Positions 49,266 to 57,079 of a stretch of DNA of 64,000 bases are shown here, in pieces (the first letter of the stretch is position 1; every line of letters begins with the position of its first letter). The stretch covers positions 1 to 64,000 of the forward strand of contig JAQURS010000001.1 of assembly GCA_028715505.1 (NCBI GenBank), read 5' to 3'. The notes below the pieces were generated by a model. It did no database searches. It was not told the origin of the DNA and saw only the letters and a program-made list of their open reading frames with translations. The position numbers and the translations under genes are program-made. The stretch is from Patescibacteria group bacterium (GTDB lineage: Bacteria > Patescibacteriota > Patescibacteriia > 2-12-FULL-60-25).

Positions 49266-49682
49266 TCAAAGAGGTGAGAGCCCTTCGGCATTAGCTTTGA
49301 TTTCGCCGATTTTCTCGACCATCACCGCTCCGCCATCGAAGCGGCAGCCCTTGGCAAGGTCGAGAGCCCGACGGAGGCAATCCAAGCCGCTTGGGATGGT
49401 CTGGTCGTCTAACCATGGCTCGAAAATGTTGAGGACCAGTCTTCTTTCCTGGGGGTAGCCCGTGAAAAGAATACTGAAGGCATCCAGACACATTTCGTGG
49501 AGTATGGACAGGACGAGGTCCTGGCGAGTCTCTTGCTTAAGGCATGCCCAATGGCAACCAGAGTCCTTTTCGTACTTGTAGCTCGTTCCTCCCGCGAGGA
49601 TTGGCTTGCCGCATAGGTTGCAGAGCTGGAAAAGCTGGCGCACGGGAGAATCATCTCCTGATGATCGGTTGTTGGTGTCCAT
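49266..49682 (-). CDS. Small zinc-finger-like protein
   Basis: 138 residues, start ATG at 49682 after AGAGGTG. LCNLCGKPILAGG and SGCHWACLKQ give C-x2-C...H-x2-C, a likely LIM/treble-clef-type zinc site at residues about 21-50. The rest (LVLSILHEMCLDAFSILFTG, LDCLRRALDLAKGC) is helical. No signal peptide. Monocistronic with its own promoter and a leader hairpin. No family recognised. Confidence 0.65.
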   Translation of the reverse strand: MDTNNRSSGDDSPVRQLFQLCNLCGKPILAGGTSYKYEKDSGCHWACLKQETRQDLVLSILHEMCLDAFSILFTGYPQERRLVLNIFEPWLDDQTIPSGLDCLRRALDLAKGCRFDGGAVMVEKIGEIKANAEGLSPL

Positions 49683-49709
49683 GACGCACCTCTTTTAGGG
49701 TAGGGAGCA

Positions 49710-49730
49710 CGGTCCCGGTTCGCGGGACCG
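49710..49730 (-). promoter_or_regulatory. Leader hairpin before the 49266 gene
   Basis: CGGTCCCG / CGGGACCG stem with a 5-nt loop within ~30 nt of the expected transcript start. Confidence 0.55.
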
Positions 49731-49738
49731 AACGCGTC

Positions 49739-49767
49739 ACCTTGGCAAAAAATGGGCCTTTTGTCAA
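49739..49767 (-). promoter_or_regulatory. Promoter of the 49266 gene
   Basis: Minus strand: TTGACA (49767-49762), 17 bp ending in TGC, CAAGGT (49744-49739). Confidence 0.65.
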
Positions 49768-49790
49768 CCCCCGGAGCACAGCTCAGTGAT

Positions 49791-49819
49791 TTGACCATTA
49801 TCAAAAATAAGGCTAAGAT
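49791..49819 (+). promoter_or_regulatory. Promoter of the epmA-like gene
   Basis: TTGACC (49791-49796), 17 bp, TAAGAT (49814-49819). The ATG is 9 nt after the -10 box, so the leader is at most about 3 nt. Confidence 0.8.
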
Positions 49820-49828
49820 AAGCGAAGT

Positions 49829-50830
49829 ATGAATACTGAATTGGTCAAAAAGCGCTCAGAAATCGTTAAGCTTATCCGCCAGTGGTTCGATAACCAAGGC
49901 TTTATTGAGATGCTGACGCCTCGCATGGTGGGTCTTCCGGGCCAGGAACCGTATCTAGAACCCTTTTGGACCGAGGTAGTGGACGCTGATGGCAAAAAAT
50001 ACCCAGCGGCCCTTATAACTTCGCCTGAATACGCCATGAAACGTCTTTTGGCCGAAGGCTTGGATAAGATTTATGACCTCGGATCATGCTTTAGGAACAA
50101 CGAACCATGGGACGGCACGCATGATCCGGAATTTTTGATGATCGAATGGTATCGCCGCAATGCCGGAGTTAATGAATTAATGGATGATACGGAAAAAATG
50201 ATTCGAGACGTCACTGTGCAATTTTCAGAATCAAAATTCCAAATTCCTGATTCAGGTTTCCGCCGCTTAACTATCGAACAAGCTTGGCGTGAGTACGCGG
50301 GAGTCGAGTTAGCGCCGTTGCTTGGCGATCGAGAGGCTATGGCAAAATTAGCCGTCGAGAAATTCGCGCAAACGGTTAATCCGGACGACACTTGGGATGA
50401 CATTTATTTCAAAATTTTCTTATCGCAGATCGAAGAAAAACTTGGGCTCGAACAGCCCACGTTTCTGTACCGCTATCCGGCCAGCCAAGCTGCTTTGGCG
50501 CGCCGTTCGTCCGATGACCCGCGCTGGGCCGACCGCGTCGAGCTGTACGTTGGTCCGTTCGAACTGGCTAACGGCTTTGCCGAGCTTTGCGATTCGGAAG
50601 AACAGCGCCAAAGATTTTTGGAAGAGCAAGCTTTGAGGCAAAAGCAGGGGAGAAAGTCTTGGGCTTTGGACGAAAGATTCCTCGAGGGATTGCCTAAAAT
50701 GGACAACGCGGCCGGTATTGCCTTTGGAGTCGAAAGATTGATTATGCTTTTGGTCGGCACGACTTCCATTAACGACATTTTGCCCTTTCCAGCCAGGGAA
50801 AGATTCAATCCGTTGCCGGAAAAGAAATAG
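49829..50830 (+). CDS. epmA: EpmA/GenX-like class II lysyl-tRNA-synthetase paralogue (EF-P lysine ligase family)
   Basis: 333 residues: the catalytic core of class II LysRS without the anticodon-binding domain, the size of EpmA. Motif 1 region GFIEMLTPRMVGLPGQEPYL, motif 2 DLGSCFRNNEPWDGTHDPEF followed by LMIEWYRRNAG, and motif 3 GIAFGVERLIMLLVG. EpmA attaches (R)-beta-lysine to elongation factor P. Neither efp nor epmB is in this window, so the substrate here is not settled. Strong promoter; near-leaderless mRNA. Confidence 0.85.
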   Translation: MNTELVKKRSEIVKLIRQWFDNQGFIEMLTPRMVGLPGQEPYLEPFWTEVVDADGKKYPAALITSPEYAMKRLLAEGLDKIYDLGSCFRNNEPWDGTHDPEFLMIEWYRRNAGVNELMDDTEKMIRDVTVQFSESKFQIPDSGFRRLTIEQAWREYAGVELAPLLGDREAMAKLAVEKFAQTVNPDDTWDDIYFKIFLSQIEEKLGLEQPTFLYRYPASQAALARRSSDDPRWADRVELYVGPFELANGFAELCDSEEQRQRFLEEQALRQKQGRKSWALDERFLEGLPKMDNAAGIAFGVERLIMLLVGTTSINDILPFPARERFNPLPEKK

Positions 50831-50853
50831 TTTGTTAACTTATTGCCCGTACC

Positions 50854-50928
50854 GCGGGTATCGTATAGTGGTTATTATGGGTGCTTCCCAAGCACCAGAG
50901 GCGGGTTCGATTCCCGCTACCCGCTCCA
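50854..50928 (+). tRNA. tRNA-Gly(CCC)
   Basis: Acceptor GCGGGTA / TACCCGC, D-arm with GTGGTTA, anticodon stem GGTGC/GCACC around TTCCCAA (anticodon CCC), T-arm GCGGG-TTCGATT-CCCGC, discriminator T and encoded CCA (50926-50928). Reads GGG codons. Confidence 0.95.
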
Positions 50929-50962
50929 AACAAAAGAATCTCCGCAGGAGATTCTTTTGTTT
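50929..50962. terminator. Bidirectional terminator between tRNA-Gly and the lamin-tail gene
   Basis: Perfect 13-bp stem CAAAAGAATCTCC / GGAGATTCTTTTG with a GCA loop and A/T runs on both sides. Confidence 0.92.
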
Positions 50963-50964
50963 TG

Positions 50965-53154
50965 CTAAGTTGTTTTTGCGGTCACTTTCTTCCTGCCTCG
51001 AAGTTTTTTGACTCCCTCGACGGCTCCAATGGCTCCGAGCGCCGCGCCAAAAGGCGTCCAGCTTGGCAAACCGGATGATTTTTGAGGCTCTGATGCCTGT
51101 TGAATTGAATTTGTGGCATAGCTGATCAAAGTAATGTCATCAGCTGTTCTGGGTAAGATGGCCGGGCGCTGGCTCGTCAGGTCCAAAAGGCCCGTGACAT
51201 TTATTACGTCGCCTTTTTTGAGGCGCGCGGCTCGATAATTCACGCCTGATTTGATTTTCAGATCGACTTCGGCATCATCAACCAACAAATTGACCGTGCT
51301 GCCGCTTATGGCTTGGACCGTACCAGTGGCCGAAACCAGGCTCCAAGCGTCTTCCGTGGCCGGTGCCCACCAAGTCACCTCGCGCAGTGTCGAAGTCGTT
51401 GATGATTTGAGCAAGGTCAAACGGTCGTTTTTGGTTAAACTGAGATACGGGAAATCACGCGTGTCGAATTTGAGCGTGCCTGTGACTTCAAGAGGAGTGT
51501 TCAATATCGGCATTTTCATTCCTGCTGGGACTTTGACTAATAACCCTCGTCCTTCAGTATTAAGAAGCACGAATGACCGGCCGGTTAAAAGACGCGAAGG
51601 AGATCCGACGAGGCCGGTCAGCTGAACGCGAATCCCGCCGTAAGAATCATCATTTAACATATCAAAATCAATAGCGATAGGAGCTTTTACGGTTGAGGTC
51701 GATTTAGATGTTGTTGCTTTTTTGGTGGCCGTTTTGGTGACCGCAGCTGTCTTTTTCTCGGCTGCCGTTTGTACTTTTGCTTTGGCTTGAGTGATCGACT
51801 TTTGAGCGACCGGCTTGGTTGTTGTCGTGGTAACTTTTTCTACCTCTTTTGGTTTGACCGTAACGACTTTGGTCGTAGCCTTTTTTGGTTTCTTGATTGT
51901 CACGGGTTCGTAATTTGAAGTCTGGGAATTTTGAGCGGGTTTTTCTTCAATGGAATTTTCAGTGCCAGGCGTCAGCGTCACGGTTTCCCGCCAAGCGCCT
52001 TGCGCATCGCGCGCCCAGGCGACGCCTTCGTTTGAGTAGGCATAAGTCAGGCTATCAATGATTTGGCCATCCGGCGTTTTTAGATACAGCGAGTCGCCGG
52101 AGTTATTAAGTCTCGCGCTGGAAAGATTGAGAACCACGTACAGATGTCCGCTCGTGACTGAACCTTTCAATGTCATGAATTTGCCGACCGCGTCGTGCAG
52201 TTCAAGCCCGTCGAGGCTAATGCTCCTATCGGGCATCGCGTTCGTGATTTCCACCCACTCCGGCCCCTCGGCGGGATCTGGCATGACTTCGTTTAAACGC
52301 AAAAATTGCGTATTTGAGGACGGTGACGCCGTATCGACTGGCAATTCAAGTTGAGTCGTCGTCGCGATTTCGATTGTTTGAACCGTCGTAGTCGCCGCTT
52401 CGGTTGAAGAAGAGGATGATTCTGGAAGATAGATGTCAATTCCCGTTGAACTAACCGACGGCAAGACAATATCTTCCGTCGTCGTGGCCACGGGCAAATC
52501 GATAATCGCCTCCGTACTGGTTGGCGAGGAGACGATGTCGTCAGGTGGAGGCTCGATCGGAACAATATCGACCACGCCAGGCGTGCCAAGGTCGGAAGTT
52601 TTTAGATTTTGGGACGAGTCGGATGTTTTCCAAGCCTCGAGCAAATCACCGGACGTCAGAAAATCGACTCTAATCATCGTTGCTTTTACGGCTTCTGAAT
52701 ATCCGGCGGGCGGCGTTTGGCCATCTCCAGCCCGATCAACGAGTTGATCGTCAGCATTAAAAAGTTGGATGTCTAAAATGCTGTTCGAAAGCGAGATAGT
52801 CGTGGTCACGACGTCCGGTTGGATGTTGAGTGAGCAATGCGAATCATTCGAAGGATAGTTGGAGATCAAAAACGCGCCGCCCGCCGGAATGAGCGCGTCG
52901 GCCGGCAAGACTAAAGCCTTGCCGCTCGCTCCGGCGCCAGTGATTTTCCAATTTCCAATCATCACGTCCTGTTCGGTTGGATTAGCCAACTCGATCCACT
53001 CGTCAGCTGTTGAGAGTGACGAGCCGGCCCAAGCTATTTCGCTAATGTAAACGGTCGGCTCGGCGGCCTGCGCGCTTGGTATTGGCAGCGCCACGATCGT
53101 CGCGCCTAAAATTTGAACAATTAAAACAACGCGGCAAATAAATTTACATTCCAT
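50965..53154 (-). CDS. Surface protein with two lamin-tail domains
   Basis: 729 residues. Signal peptide (VVLIVQILGATIVALPIPSAQA). Lamin-tail domain 1 at about 32-165 (YISEIAWAGSSLSTADEWIE, LANPTEQDVMIGNWKI). Ser/Thr-rich linker. Lamin-tail domain 2 at about 285-395 (LRLNEVMPDPAEGPEWVEIT, SLDGLELHDAVGK). A long Lys/Thr-rich low-complexity linker (KKPKKATTKVVTVKPK) is followed by an OB-like domain at about 500-690 (VQLTGLVGSPSRLLTGRSFV, DFPYLSLTKNDRLTLL) and a weakly hydrophobic basic C-terminus. Such proteins are common on CPR cell surfaces, with unknown ligands. Transcribed from a promoter/hairpin leader shared with the 55919 gene. Confidence 0.88.
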   Translation of the reverse strand: MECKFICRVVLIVQILGATIVALPIPSAQAAEPTVYISEIAWAGSSLSTADEWIELANPTEQDVMIGNWKITGAGASGKALVLPADALIPAGGAFLISNYPSNDSHCSLNIQPDVVTTTISLSNSILDIQLFNADDQLVDRAGDGQTPPAGYSEAVKATMIRVDFLTSGDLLEAWKTSDSSQNLKTSDLGTPGVVDIVPIEPPPDDIVSSPTSTEAIIDLPVATTTEDIVLPSVSSTGIDIYLPESSSSSTEAATTTVQTIEIATTTQLELPVDTASPSSNTQFLRLNEVMPDPAEGPEWVEITNAMPDRSISLDGLELHDAVGKFMTLKGSVTSGHLYVVLNLSSARLNNSGDSLYLKTPDGQIIDSLTYAYSNEGVAWARDAQGAWRETVTLTPGTENSIEEKPAQNSQTSNYEPVTIKKPKKATTKVVTVKPKEVEKVTTTTTKPVAQKSITQAKAKVQTAAEKKTAAVTKTATKKATTSKSTSTVKAPIAIDFDMLNDDSYGGIRVQLTGLVGSPSRLLTGRSFVLLNTEGRGLLVKVPAGMKMPILNTPLEVTGTLKFDTRDFPYLSLTKNDRLTLLKSSTTSTLREVTWWAPATEDAWSLVSATGTVQAISGSTVNLLVDDAEVDLKIKSGVNYRAARLKKGDVINVTGLLDLTSQRPAILPRTADDITLISYATNSIQQASEPQKSSGLPSWTPFGAALGAIGAVEGVKKLRGRKKVTAKTT

Positions 53155-53179
53155 ACGGTCAGATATTTAATCCTTAAAC

Positions 53180-53212
53180 AAAAAGGAGCAGGTCGAGGTT
53201 ATCGACTGCTCC
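53180..53212 (-). promoter_or_regulatory. Terminator-like leader hairpin of the lamin-tail gene
   Basis: Minus strand GGAGCAG-TCGA...TCGA-CTGCTCC followed by TTTTTG, about 10 nt after the -10 box. Nearly identical to the leader at 55864-55898. Confidence 0.8.
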
Positions 53213-53224
53213 GCACCTAAAATC

Positions 53225-53252
53225 AGGCTAGCAAAAATGGGATAAAAGTCAA
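53225..53252 (-). promoter_or_regulatory. Promoter of the lamin-tail gene
   Basis: Minus strand: TTGACT (53252-53247), 16 bp ending in TGC, TAGCCT (53230-53225). Same boxes and spacing as 55823-55850. Confidence 0.75.
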
Positions 53253-53276
53253 GTGTACAACCTAGGCTTATTACCC

Positions 53277-53305
53277 TTGATATTTTGATTTTTATTTGTT
53301 AGGGT
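53277..53305 (+). promoter_or_regulatory. Promoter of the 53358 gene
   Basis: TTGATA (53277-53282), 17 bp ending in TGT, TAGGGT (53300-53305). Confidence 0.7.
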
Positions 53306-53357
53306 GGTTGCCACAACTCAGAAACAGGCAGTCGCACCATCAAAAAGGAGACTCGTC

Positions 53358-54650
53358 ATGAGCCAAGCTGCAGCCGTTGCGAAAGCGCGGTCCACGAAGA
53401 TGAAGATCATGTACAAAGGCCAGGAGCTCAGAATCTCGGCCAGGCTCCATCCCTCGACCGGCGACCTTGATCTGCTCGAAGACGTAAAGGCTTACGAGAA
53501 GTACAAGGGTGAAGAAGTGCCCTACGTGATTCCCGCCGGTTCACGGCTCATCACGAACCGGGATTTGGCCGCCAGGACGAATCATGCCACGCAATACCAG
53601 TGCTACACGCGCGGCTTGTACGACCGGATGCGTGCCGGCATCCACGCGAGCCAGGGTTATAGCAAGGAGAGGTCCCGCTTGAGCAAGGATGAGGAGAGGG
53701 TCAGGTTTACCAGCATCCAGCTCCTGACTCAGGGCGCCAGCATGTCGGATCCGCAACTCTGGACGGTTAGGAACATCGATCCTTTGATCGATGATTACCG
53801 CCGCTTCTACGACATCCGGAAAATCATGGCCAAGCAGGACATGGAGCGGGGCGTGAAGTTGACCGACTCTCTCGGTCGTCGGAACATCCCGGCTGCTTGT
53901 TTTGCCCAGGGTTCTGCCATCGGCAATATCCAGCTGCGCCGCAAGGCTATCCGTTTTCTCGAAAGCCACGTCGGCCGGGAAGCGGATCAGGCGGCCATTG
54001 AGATCAGCGCCATCCGCGACGCCTATCGCCGCTTGCGGTACGGCTTCCAGCCGAGCTACGTCGTCAATTGGGCTTACGAAGATATTGGCCTGACGCCCCC
54101 CGGCAAAATCCCCGGACCTCACGTCAAAGGCTGGCTTGAGCTGGCCAGGGACGACCGGACGTGGTCGAGCCTGAGCCGCTCGCTTGCGTGGAACTTGCCG
54201 TTTTTCGAAGCTACCGTAGCCCTGCCTTTCAGGCGCAACGCCGCATATGTTGTCAGGGACATCTACGCGGCGCTGGCGGCTATCAGAATGGGTGATCACG
54301 ACCTCTTGGACGAAGACCTCCACCGCTTTCAGAAAGGCATCCATTGGTTTTTCGCGCTGGATCACCTGGAGATGAAGGTCGTCACGCCGCTTTCCATCCT
54401 CATGTACGATCTGGAGCAGATTTATAAGGTCAAAAATCCCGATCGGGAGATGGCGCCCCGGGAGTTCGACCAGATTCTCGCCCAATACCACCGGTTCGTC
54501 GGGTTCGTCGACCTTTTCAGAGACGGCATTCTCGAGCATCCCAAACAGGAAGAGATCCTTGGGATCGTGAACAACATCGCCGAGACACTCGAGCTCGACG
54601 ATTGGGTCGCCTTCAAGGAGCAAGTCCTTTCCATCACAGACATTCTGTGA
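53358..54650 (+). CDS. Helical protein of unknown function
   Basis: 430 residues from the ATG at 53358, with AAGGAG 7 nt upstream; an earlier in-frame start lies in the leader. Basic start (MSQAAAVAKARSTKMKIMYK), then YVIPAGSRLITNRDLAARTN, and a long run of Arg-rich helices (LRRKAIRFLESHVGREADQA, IRDAYRRLRYGFQPSYVVNW). No signal peptide or TM helix. The C-terminal half (DLFRDGILEHPKQEEILGIV) is also helical. High-GC accessory codon use, own promoter and terminator. I recognise no family; the basic helical character could suit nucleic-acid binding, but no motif proves it. Confidence 0.65.
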   Translation: MSQAAAVAKARSTKMKIMYKGQELRISARLHPSTGDLDLLEDVKAYEKYKGEEVPYVIPAGSRLITNRDLAARTNHATQYQCYTRGLYDRMRAGIHASQGYSKERSRLSKDEERVRFTSIQLLTQGASMSDPQLWTVRNIDPLIDDYRRFYDIRKIMAKQDMERGVKLTDSLGRRNIPAACFAQGSAIGNIQLRRKAIRFLESHVGREADQAAIEISAIRDAYRRLRYGFQPSYVVNWAYEDIGLTPPGKIPGPHVKGWLELARDDRTWSSLSRSLAWNLPFFEATVALPFRRNAAYVVRDIYAALAAIRMGDHDLLDEDLHRFQKGIHWFFALDHLEMKVVTPLSILMYDLEQIYKVKNPDREMAPREFDQILAQYHRFVGFVDLFRDGILEHPKQEEILGIVNNIAETLELDDWVAFKEQVLSITDIL

Positions 54651-54654
54651 TCTC

Positions 54655-54675
54655 GCCGCCTCGCGGCCTTTTTTT
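54655..54675 (+). terminator. Terminator of the 53358 gene
   Basis: GCCGC-CTC-GCGGC followed by CTTTTTTT. Confidence 0.85.
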
Positions 54676-54704
54676 ATTCCGGTAAGTCGACCATTGACAT
54701 GCGA

Positions 54705-54733
54705 TTGACATCTGTCTCACCCAGCCCCAGAAT
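54705..54733 (+). promoter_or_regulatory. Promoter of pyrB
   Basis: TTGACA (54705-54710), 17 bp, CAGAAT (54728-54733). A second TTGACA sits 11 bp upstream at 54694. Confidence 0.6.
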
Positions 54734-54773
54734 ATGCCGCGAACTCGTTCGTTCACATTGAGGAGGTAACAAG

Positions 54774-55784
54774 ATGTGTGATCAGCCGCCAGTTCCCAGC
54801 AACAGTCGCCCGCCCAGAAATGGGAGTCCGCACTTGCCATTCGGCGATATGAAGGGCGCCCCCTGGTACGGCAAGGACATCCTCTCCGTCAGGCAATTCA
54901 GCCGCGATGATTTGGACTACATTTTCGGCGTAGCGCACGAAATGCGCGAGATGGTCGAGCGGGTTGGCACTTTCGATCTGCTCAAGGGCAAGATCCTGGC
55001 CAATCTCTTCTACGAGCCTTCGACCAGGACATCTGCCAGCTTCACGGCTGCCATGGAGCGCCTTGGCGGGTCACTCATTCCGATCCAGGAAGTGAGATAC
55101 TCGTCAGTTGCCAAGGGCGAATCACTTCCCGACACGATCCGTACGCTCGAATGCTATGCGGATGTGATCGTGCTTCGCCATTCCGAAACCGGGTCAGCGA
55201 AAATCGCGGCGGATTACTCCAAGAAGCCCGTTATCAATGCCGGCGACGGAGTGGGGGAGCATCCCACGCAGGCTCTGCTGGATCTCTTCACGATCGTCGA
55301 AGAGCTCGGTCGCGTCGATGGTTTGACCGTCACCATGGTTGGCGACCTCAAGTACGGCCGGACCGTCCACTCGCTGGCTCGGTTGCTCTCGCTGTATCAG
55401 GTCCGCCTCCGCTTCTTTTCTCCCGACATTCTCAAGATGCCGGATGAGATCCTCCTGGAACTTCGGAACAAGTGCATTCCTTACGAGGTCTGTTCAAGCC
55501 TCGAAGGAGCGGTGGAGGATACCGACGTCCTGTACGTCACCCGGGTGCAGAAGGAGCGCTTCGAAGATCCTAACGACTACGAGAAGGTCAAAGGCGCTTA
55601 CGTCATCACGCCCAAGACCATGGAAGTCGCCAAGCCGGACATGATCGTCATGCATCCGCTGCCTCGCGTGGGCGAGATCGCGATGGAGGTCGACGACGAC
55701 CCTCGCGCCGCCTACTTCCGCCAGATGGAATACGGACTCTACGTACGCATGGCGCTGCTCGCCATGGTGCTCGGCAAAGCATAA
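54774..55784 (+). CDS. pyrB: Aspartate carbamoyltransferase catalytic subunit
   Basis: 336 residues, ATG after AGGAGG. Carbamoyl-phosphate loop [20 protein letters not shown], the Lys loop [20 protein letters not shown], then [37 protein letters not shown] and HPLPRVGEI. All catalytic motifs are present. Condenses carbamoyl phosphate and aspartate in pyrimidine synthesis. The first 36 residues, before the family start, are an unusual Pro/Gly-rich extension ([20 protein letters not shown]). No pyrI or other pyr gene is next to it. Codon use and promoter style are those of the accessory genes. Confidence 0.95.
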   Translation: MCDQPPVPSNSRPPRNGSPHLPFGDMKGAPWYGKDILSVRQFSRDDLDYIFGVAHEMREMVERVGTFDLLKGKILANLFYEPSTRTSASFTAAMERLGGSLIPIQEVRYSSVAKGESLPDTIRTLECYADVIVLRHSETGSAKIAADYSKKPVINAGDGVGEHPTQALLDLFTIVEELGRVDGLTVTMVGDLKYGRTVHSLARLLSLYQVRLRFFSPDILKMPDEILLELRNKCIPYEVCSSLEGAVEDTDVLYVTRVQKERFEDPNDYEKVKGAYVITPKTMEVAKPDMIVMHPLPRVGEIAMEVDDDPRAAYFRQMEYGLYVRMALLAMVLGKA

Positions 55785-55806
55785 CTCGCGGCCGAGCTTT
55801 TTTATT
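55785..55806 (+). terminator. Terminator of pyrB
   Basis: CTCG-CGGC-CGAG stem directly after the stop, then a T run. Confidence 0.75.
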
Positions 55807-55822
55807 TTTCCACATTCAAGCA

Positions 55823-55850
55823 TTGACTTTTTCGTAAAAACTGTTAGCCT
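55823..55850 (+). promoter_or_regulatory. Promoter of the 55919 gene
   Basis: TTGACT (55823-55828), 16 bp ending in TGT, TAGCCT (55845-55850). Confidence 0.75.
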
Positions 55851-55863
55851 GAAAGTTAGGTGC

Positions 55864-55898
55864 GGAGCAGTCGAGAAGCCTCGATCTGCTCCTTTTTT
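55864..55898 (+). promoter_or_regulatory. Terminator-like leader hairpin of the 55919 gene
   Basis: GGAGCAG-TCGAG-AAGC-CTCGA-T-CTGCTCC followed by TTTTTT, starting 13 nt after the -10 box and ending 20 nt before the ATG. It has the form of an intrinsic terminator between promoter and gene. Confidence 0.8.
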
Positions 55899-55918
55899 GT
55901 AAAAAGACGGAGGATGTC

Positions 55919-56788
55919 ATGAAAAATATCAGATGGTTCGGATGCGCGTTGGCGGTTTTCTCTTTGAACTGCGGTTCGCAGGATCCGGTTCCTGTCCAAC
56001 CAGATCCGCTCGAATCTCCTGGCGCGGTGAATCACTTTGATTTGCCGCCTGTCTACGTCCGCCCGGGAAAGAAAGACACGATCAAAGGCGGGGAAAAGGG
56101 AACGGATGTGCTCAATCTCGATCCGCCGGTGGTTGATGATTCCGAAATCCCGAATGCCATCCTGCTGGCCACTTGCGAAAGCGAACCCGACGAAGTCGCC
56201 GTCCCGCTGAATGCCTTTGACGACCGTTTCTGCGACACGGTGCAGGCGTTTGCCTACCGCGCGGACGCCGAAGGCGCTTACGAAGTCTCGGCCAACTATT
56301 ATTGGAGCGTGGCTGATGAATCCGTAGCGCAAATCTTGCCTTTGCCGGGCAAGGAACACGGTGGCGTCCAGCGTCCTTCCGTCGCCTACGACATTTTGTG
56401 GGCCGAGGATCAAGCGCAAGAACCGCAGACTTCCATCACGGTTTGCGTTGAGCCGAAAAACGGTTGGCCGCCTGGCCATCCCGCCCTTTGCAGGTCCCTG
56501 CCTCTCTTCGCGGTCGTCAATCTGGACGGAGCCTGGTGTTTCTCCGGAGCGACTTTCCAAAGCGACTGCGACGATCAGTCTATTGTGCAAGATGGGCGAT
56601 TCTTGAAAGTCGGTGCCGACGGGCAAGGGACTATCTACGGCAAAGACGTCACCTTCTACGGCGGCAATATGGAGTTCTTTTATCAGGCGGTCTTGAGCTC
56701 GCACGACGCCATGTCCGGCATTGTCCGGGACGCTTACACCGACGACGAGCTTGGCTCGTGGAGCGCCTGGAAACTGCCTCTTCCTTGA
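55919..56788 (+). CDS. Exported (lipo)protein of unknown function
   Basis: 289 residues, GGAGG before the ATG. The N-terminus MKNIRWFGCALAVFSLNCGS looks like a lipoprotein signal with Cys18 (lipobox SLNC, not ideal). After a Pro-rich linker, a domain rich in Cys and beta strands contains LATCESEPDEVAVPLNAFDD, NYYWSVADESVAQILPLPGK, CVEPKNGWPPGHPALC and AWCFSGATFQSDCDD. Extracytoplasmic. The WSVADESVAQI segment hints at an Ig-like (Big_2-type) domain. Own promoter with a terminator-like leader shared with the lamin-tail gene. No firm family. Confidence 0.7.
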   Translation: MKNIRWFGCALAVFSLNCGSQDPVPVQPDPLESPGAVNHFDLPPVYVRPGKKDTIKGGEKGTDVLNLDPPVVDDSEIPNAILLATCESEPDEVAVPLNAFDDRFCDTVQAFAYRADAEGAYEVSANYYWSVADESVAQILPLPGKEHGGVQRPSVAYDILWAEDQAQEPQTSITVCVEPKNGWPPGHPALCRSLPLFAVVNLDGAWCFSGATFQSDCDDQSIVQDGRFLKVGADGQGTIYGKDVTFYGGNMEFFYQAVLSSHDAMSGIVRDAYTDDELGSWSAWKLPLP

Positions 56789-56816
56789 CCGGGGTAAATT
56801 GCTACCCCGGCCTTTT
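56789..56816 (+). terminator. Terminator of the 55919 gene
   Basis: CCGGGGTA / TACCCCGG stem with a 6-nt loop, then CCTTTTAG. Confidence 0.8.
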
Positions 56817-56853
56817 AGTTGTTATTTTTCATGAAACAAATTATGATGACTTC

Positions 56854-57069
56854 ATGTCAAAAGATCTTTCATTGAAAATCGTATTAGCCTTATCGGTCGC
56901 CGGCATGCTTTTTTCCGGTTACCTCTCTTACGGGGAACTGATCAGGCAGGCTTGCCCGTTGGCGGGCGCGTGCACGGTCGTGGGCGGCGTCCCGGCGTGC
57001 GTGTATGGCTTCATTATGTACCTTGCCGTATTTGTCATCACTATCTTGGGCTTGAAATCTAAAAAGTAA
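56854..57069 (+). CDS. Mini VKOR-like membrane protein
   Basis: 71 residues, two TM helices. The segment CPLAGACTVVGGVPACVYGFIMYLA (positions about 33-57, Cys34, Cys40, Cys49) follows the vitamin K epoxide reductase pattern in which two Cys flank a G-[IV]-P-x-x-x-x-G turn. The second half of VKOR with the CxxC active site is missing, so it is a half-length relative. A role in thiol/quinone redox chemistry at the membrane is possible but unproven. 10 bp upstream of a cytochrome-b5-like lipoprotein, so probably co-transcribed. Confidence 0.65.
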   Translation: MSKDLSLKIVLALSVAGMLFSGYLSYGELIRQACPLAGACTVVGGVPACVYGFIMYLAVFVITILGLKSKK

Positions 57070-57079
57070 TTTGATTCGT

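Noticed and set aside
53541-54623. Long minus-strand open frame (~360 codons) opposite the 53358 gene
   Set aside because: No promoter or ribosome site. The plus-strand frame has AAGGAG, promoter and terminator in the right places.
55856-56704. Minus-strand open frame (~282 codons) opposite the 55919 gene
   Set aside because: Its coding would run through the conserved leader hairpin, and it has no start signals. It is a shadow of the exported protein gene.
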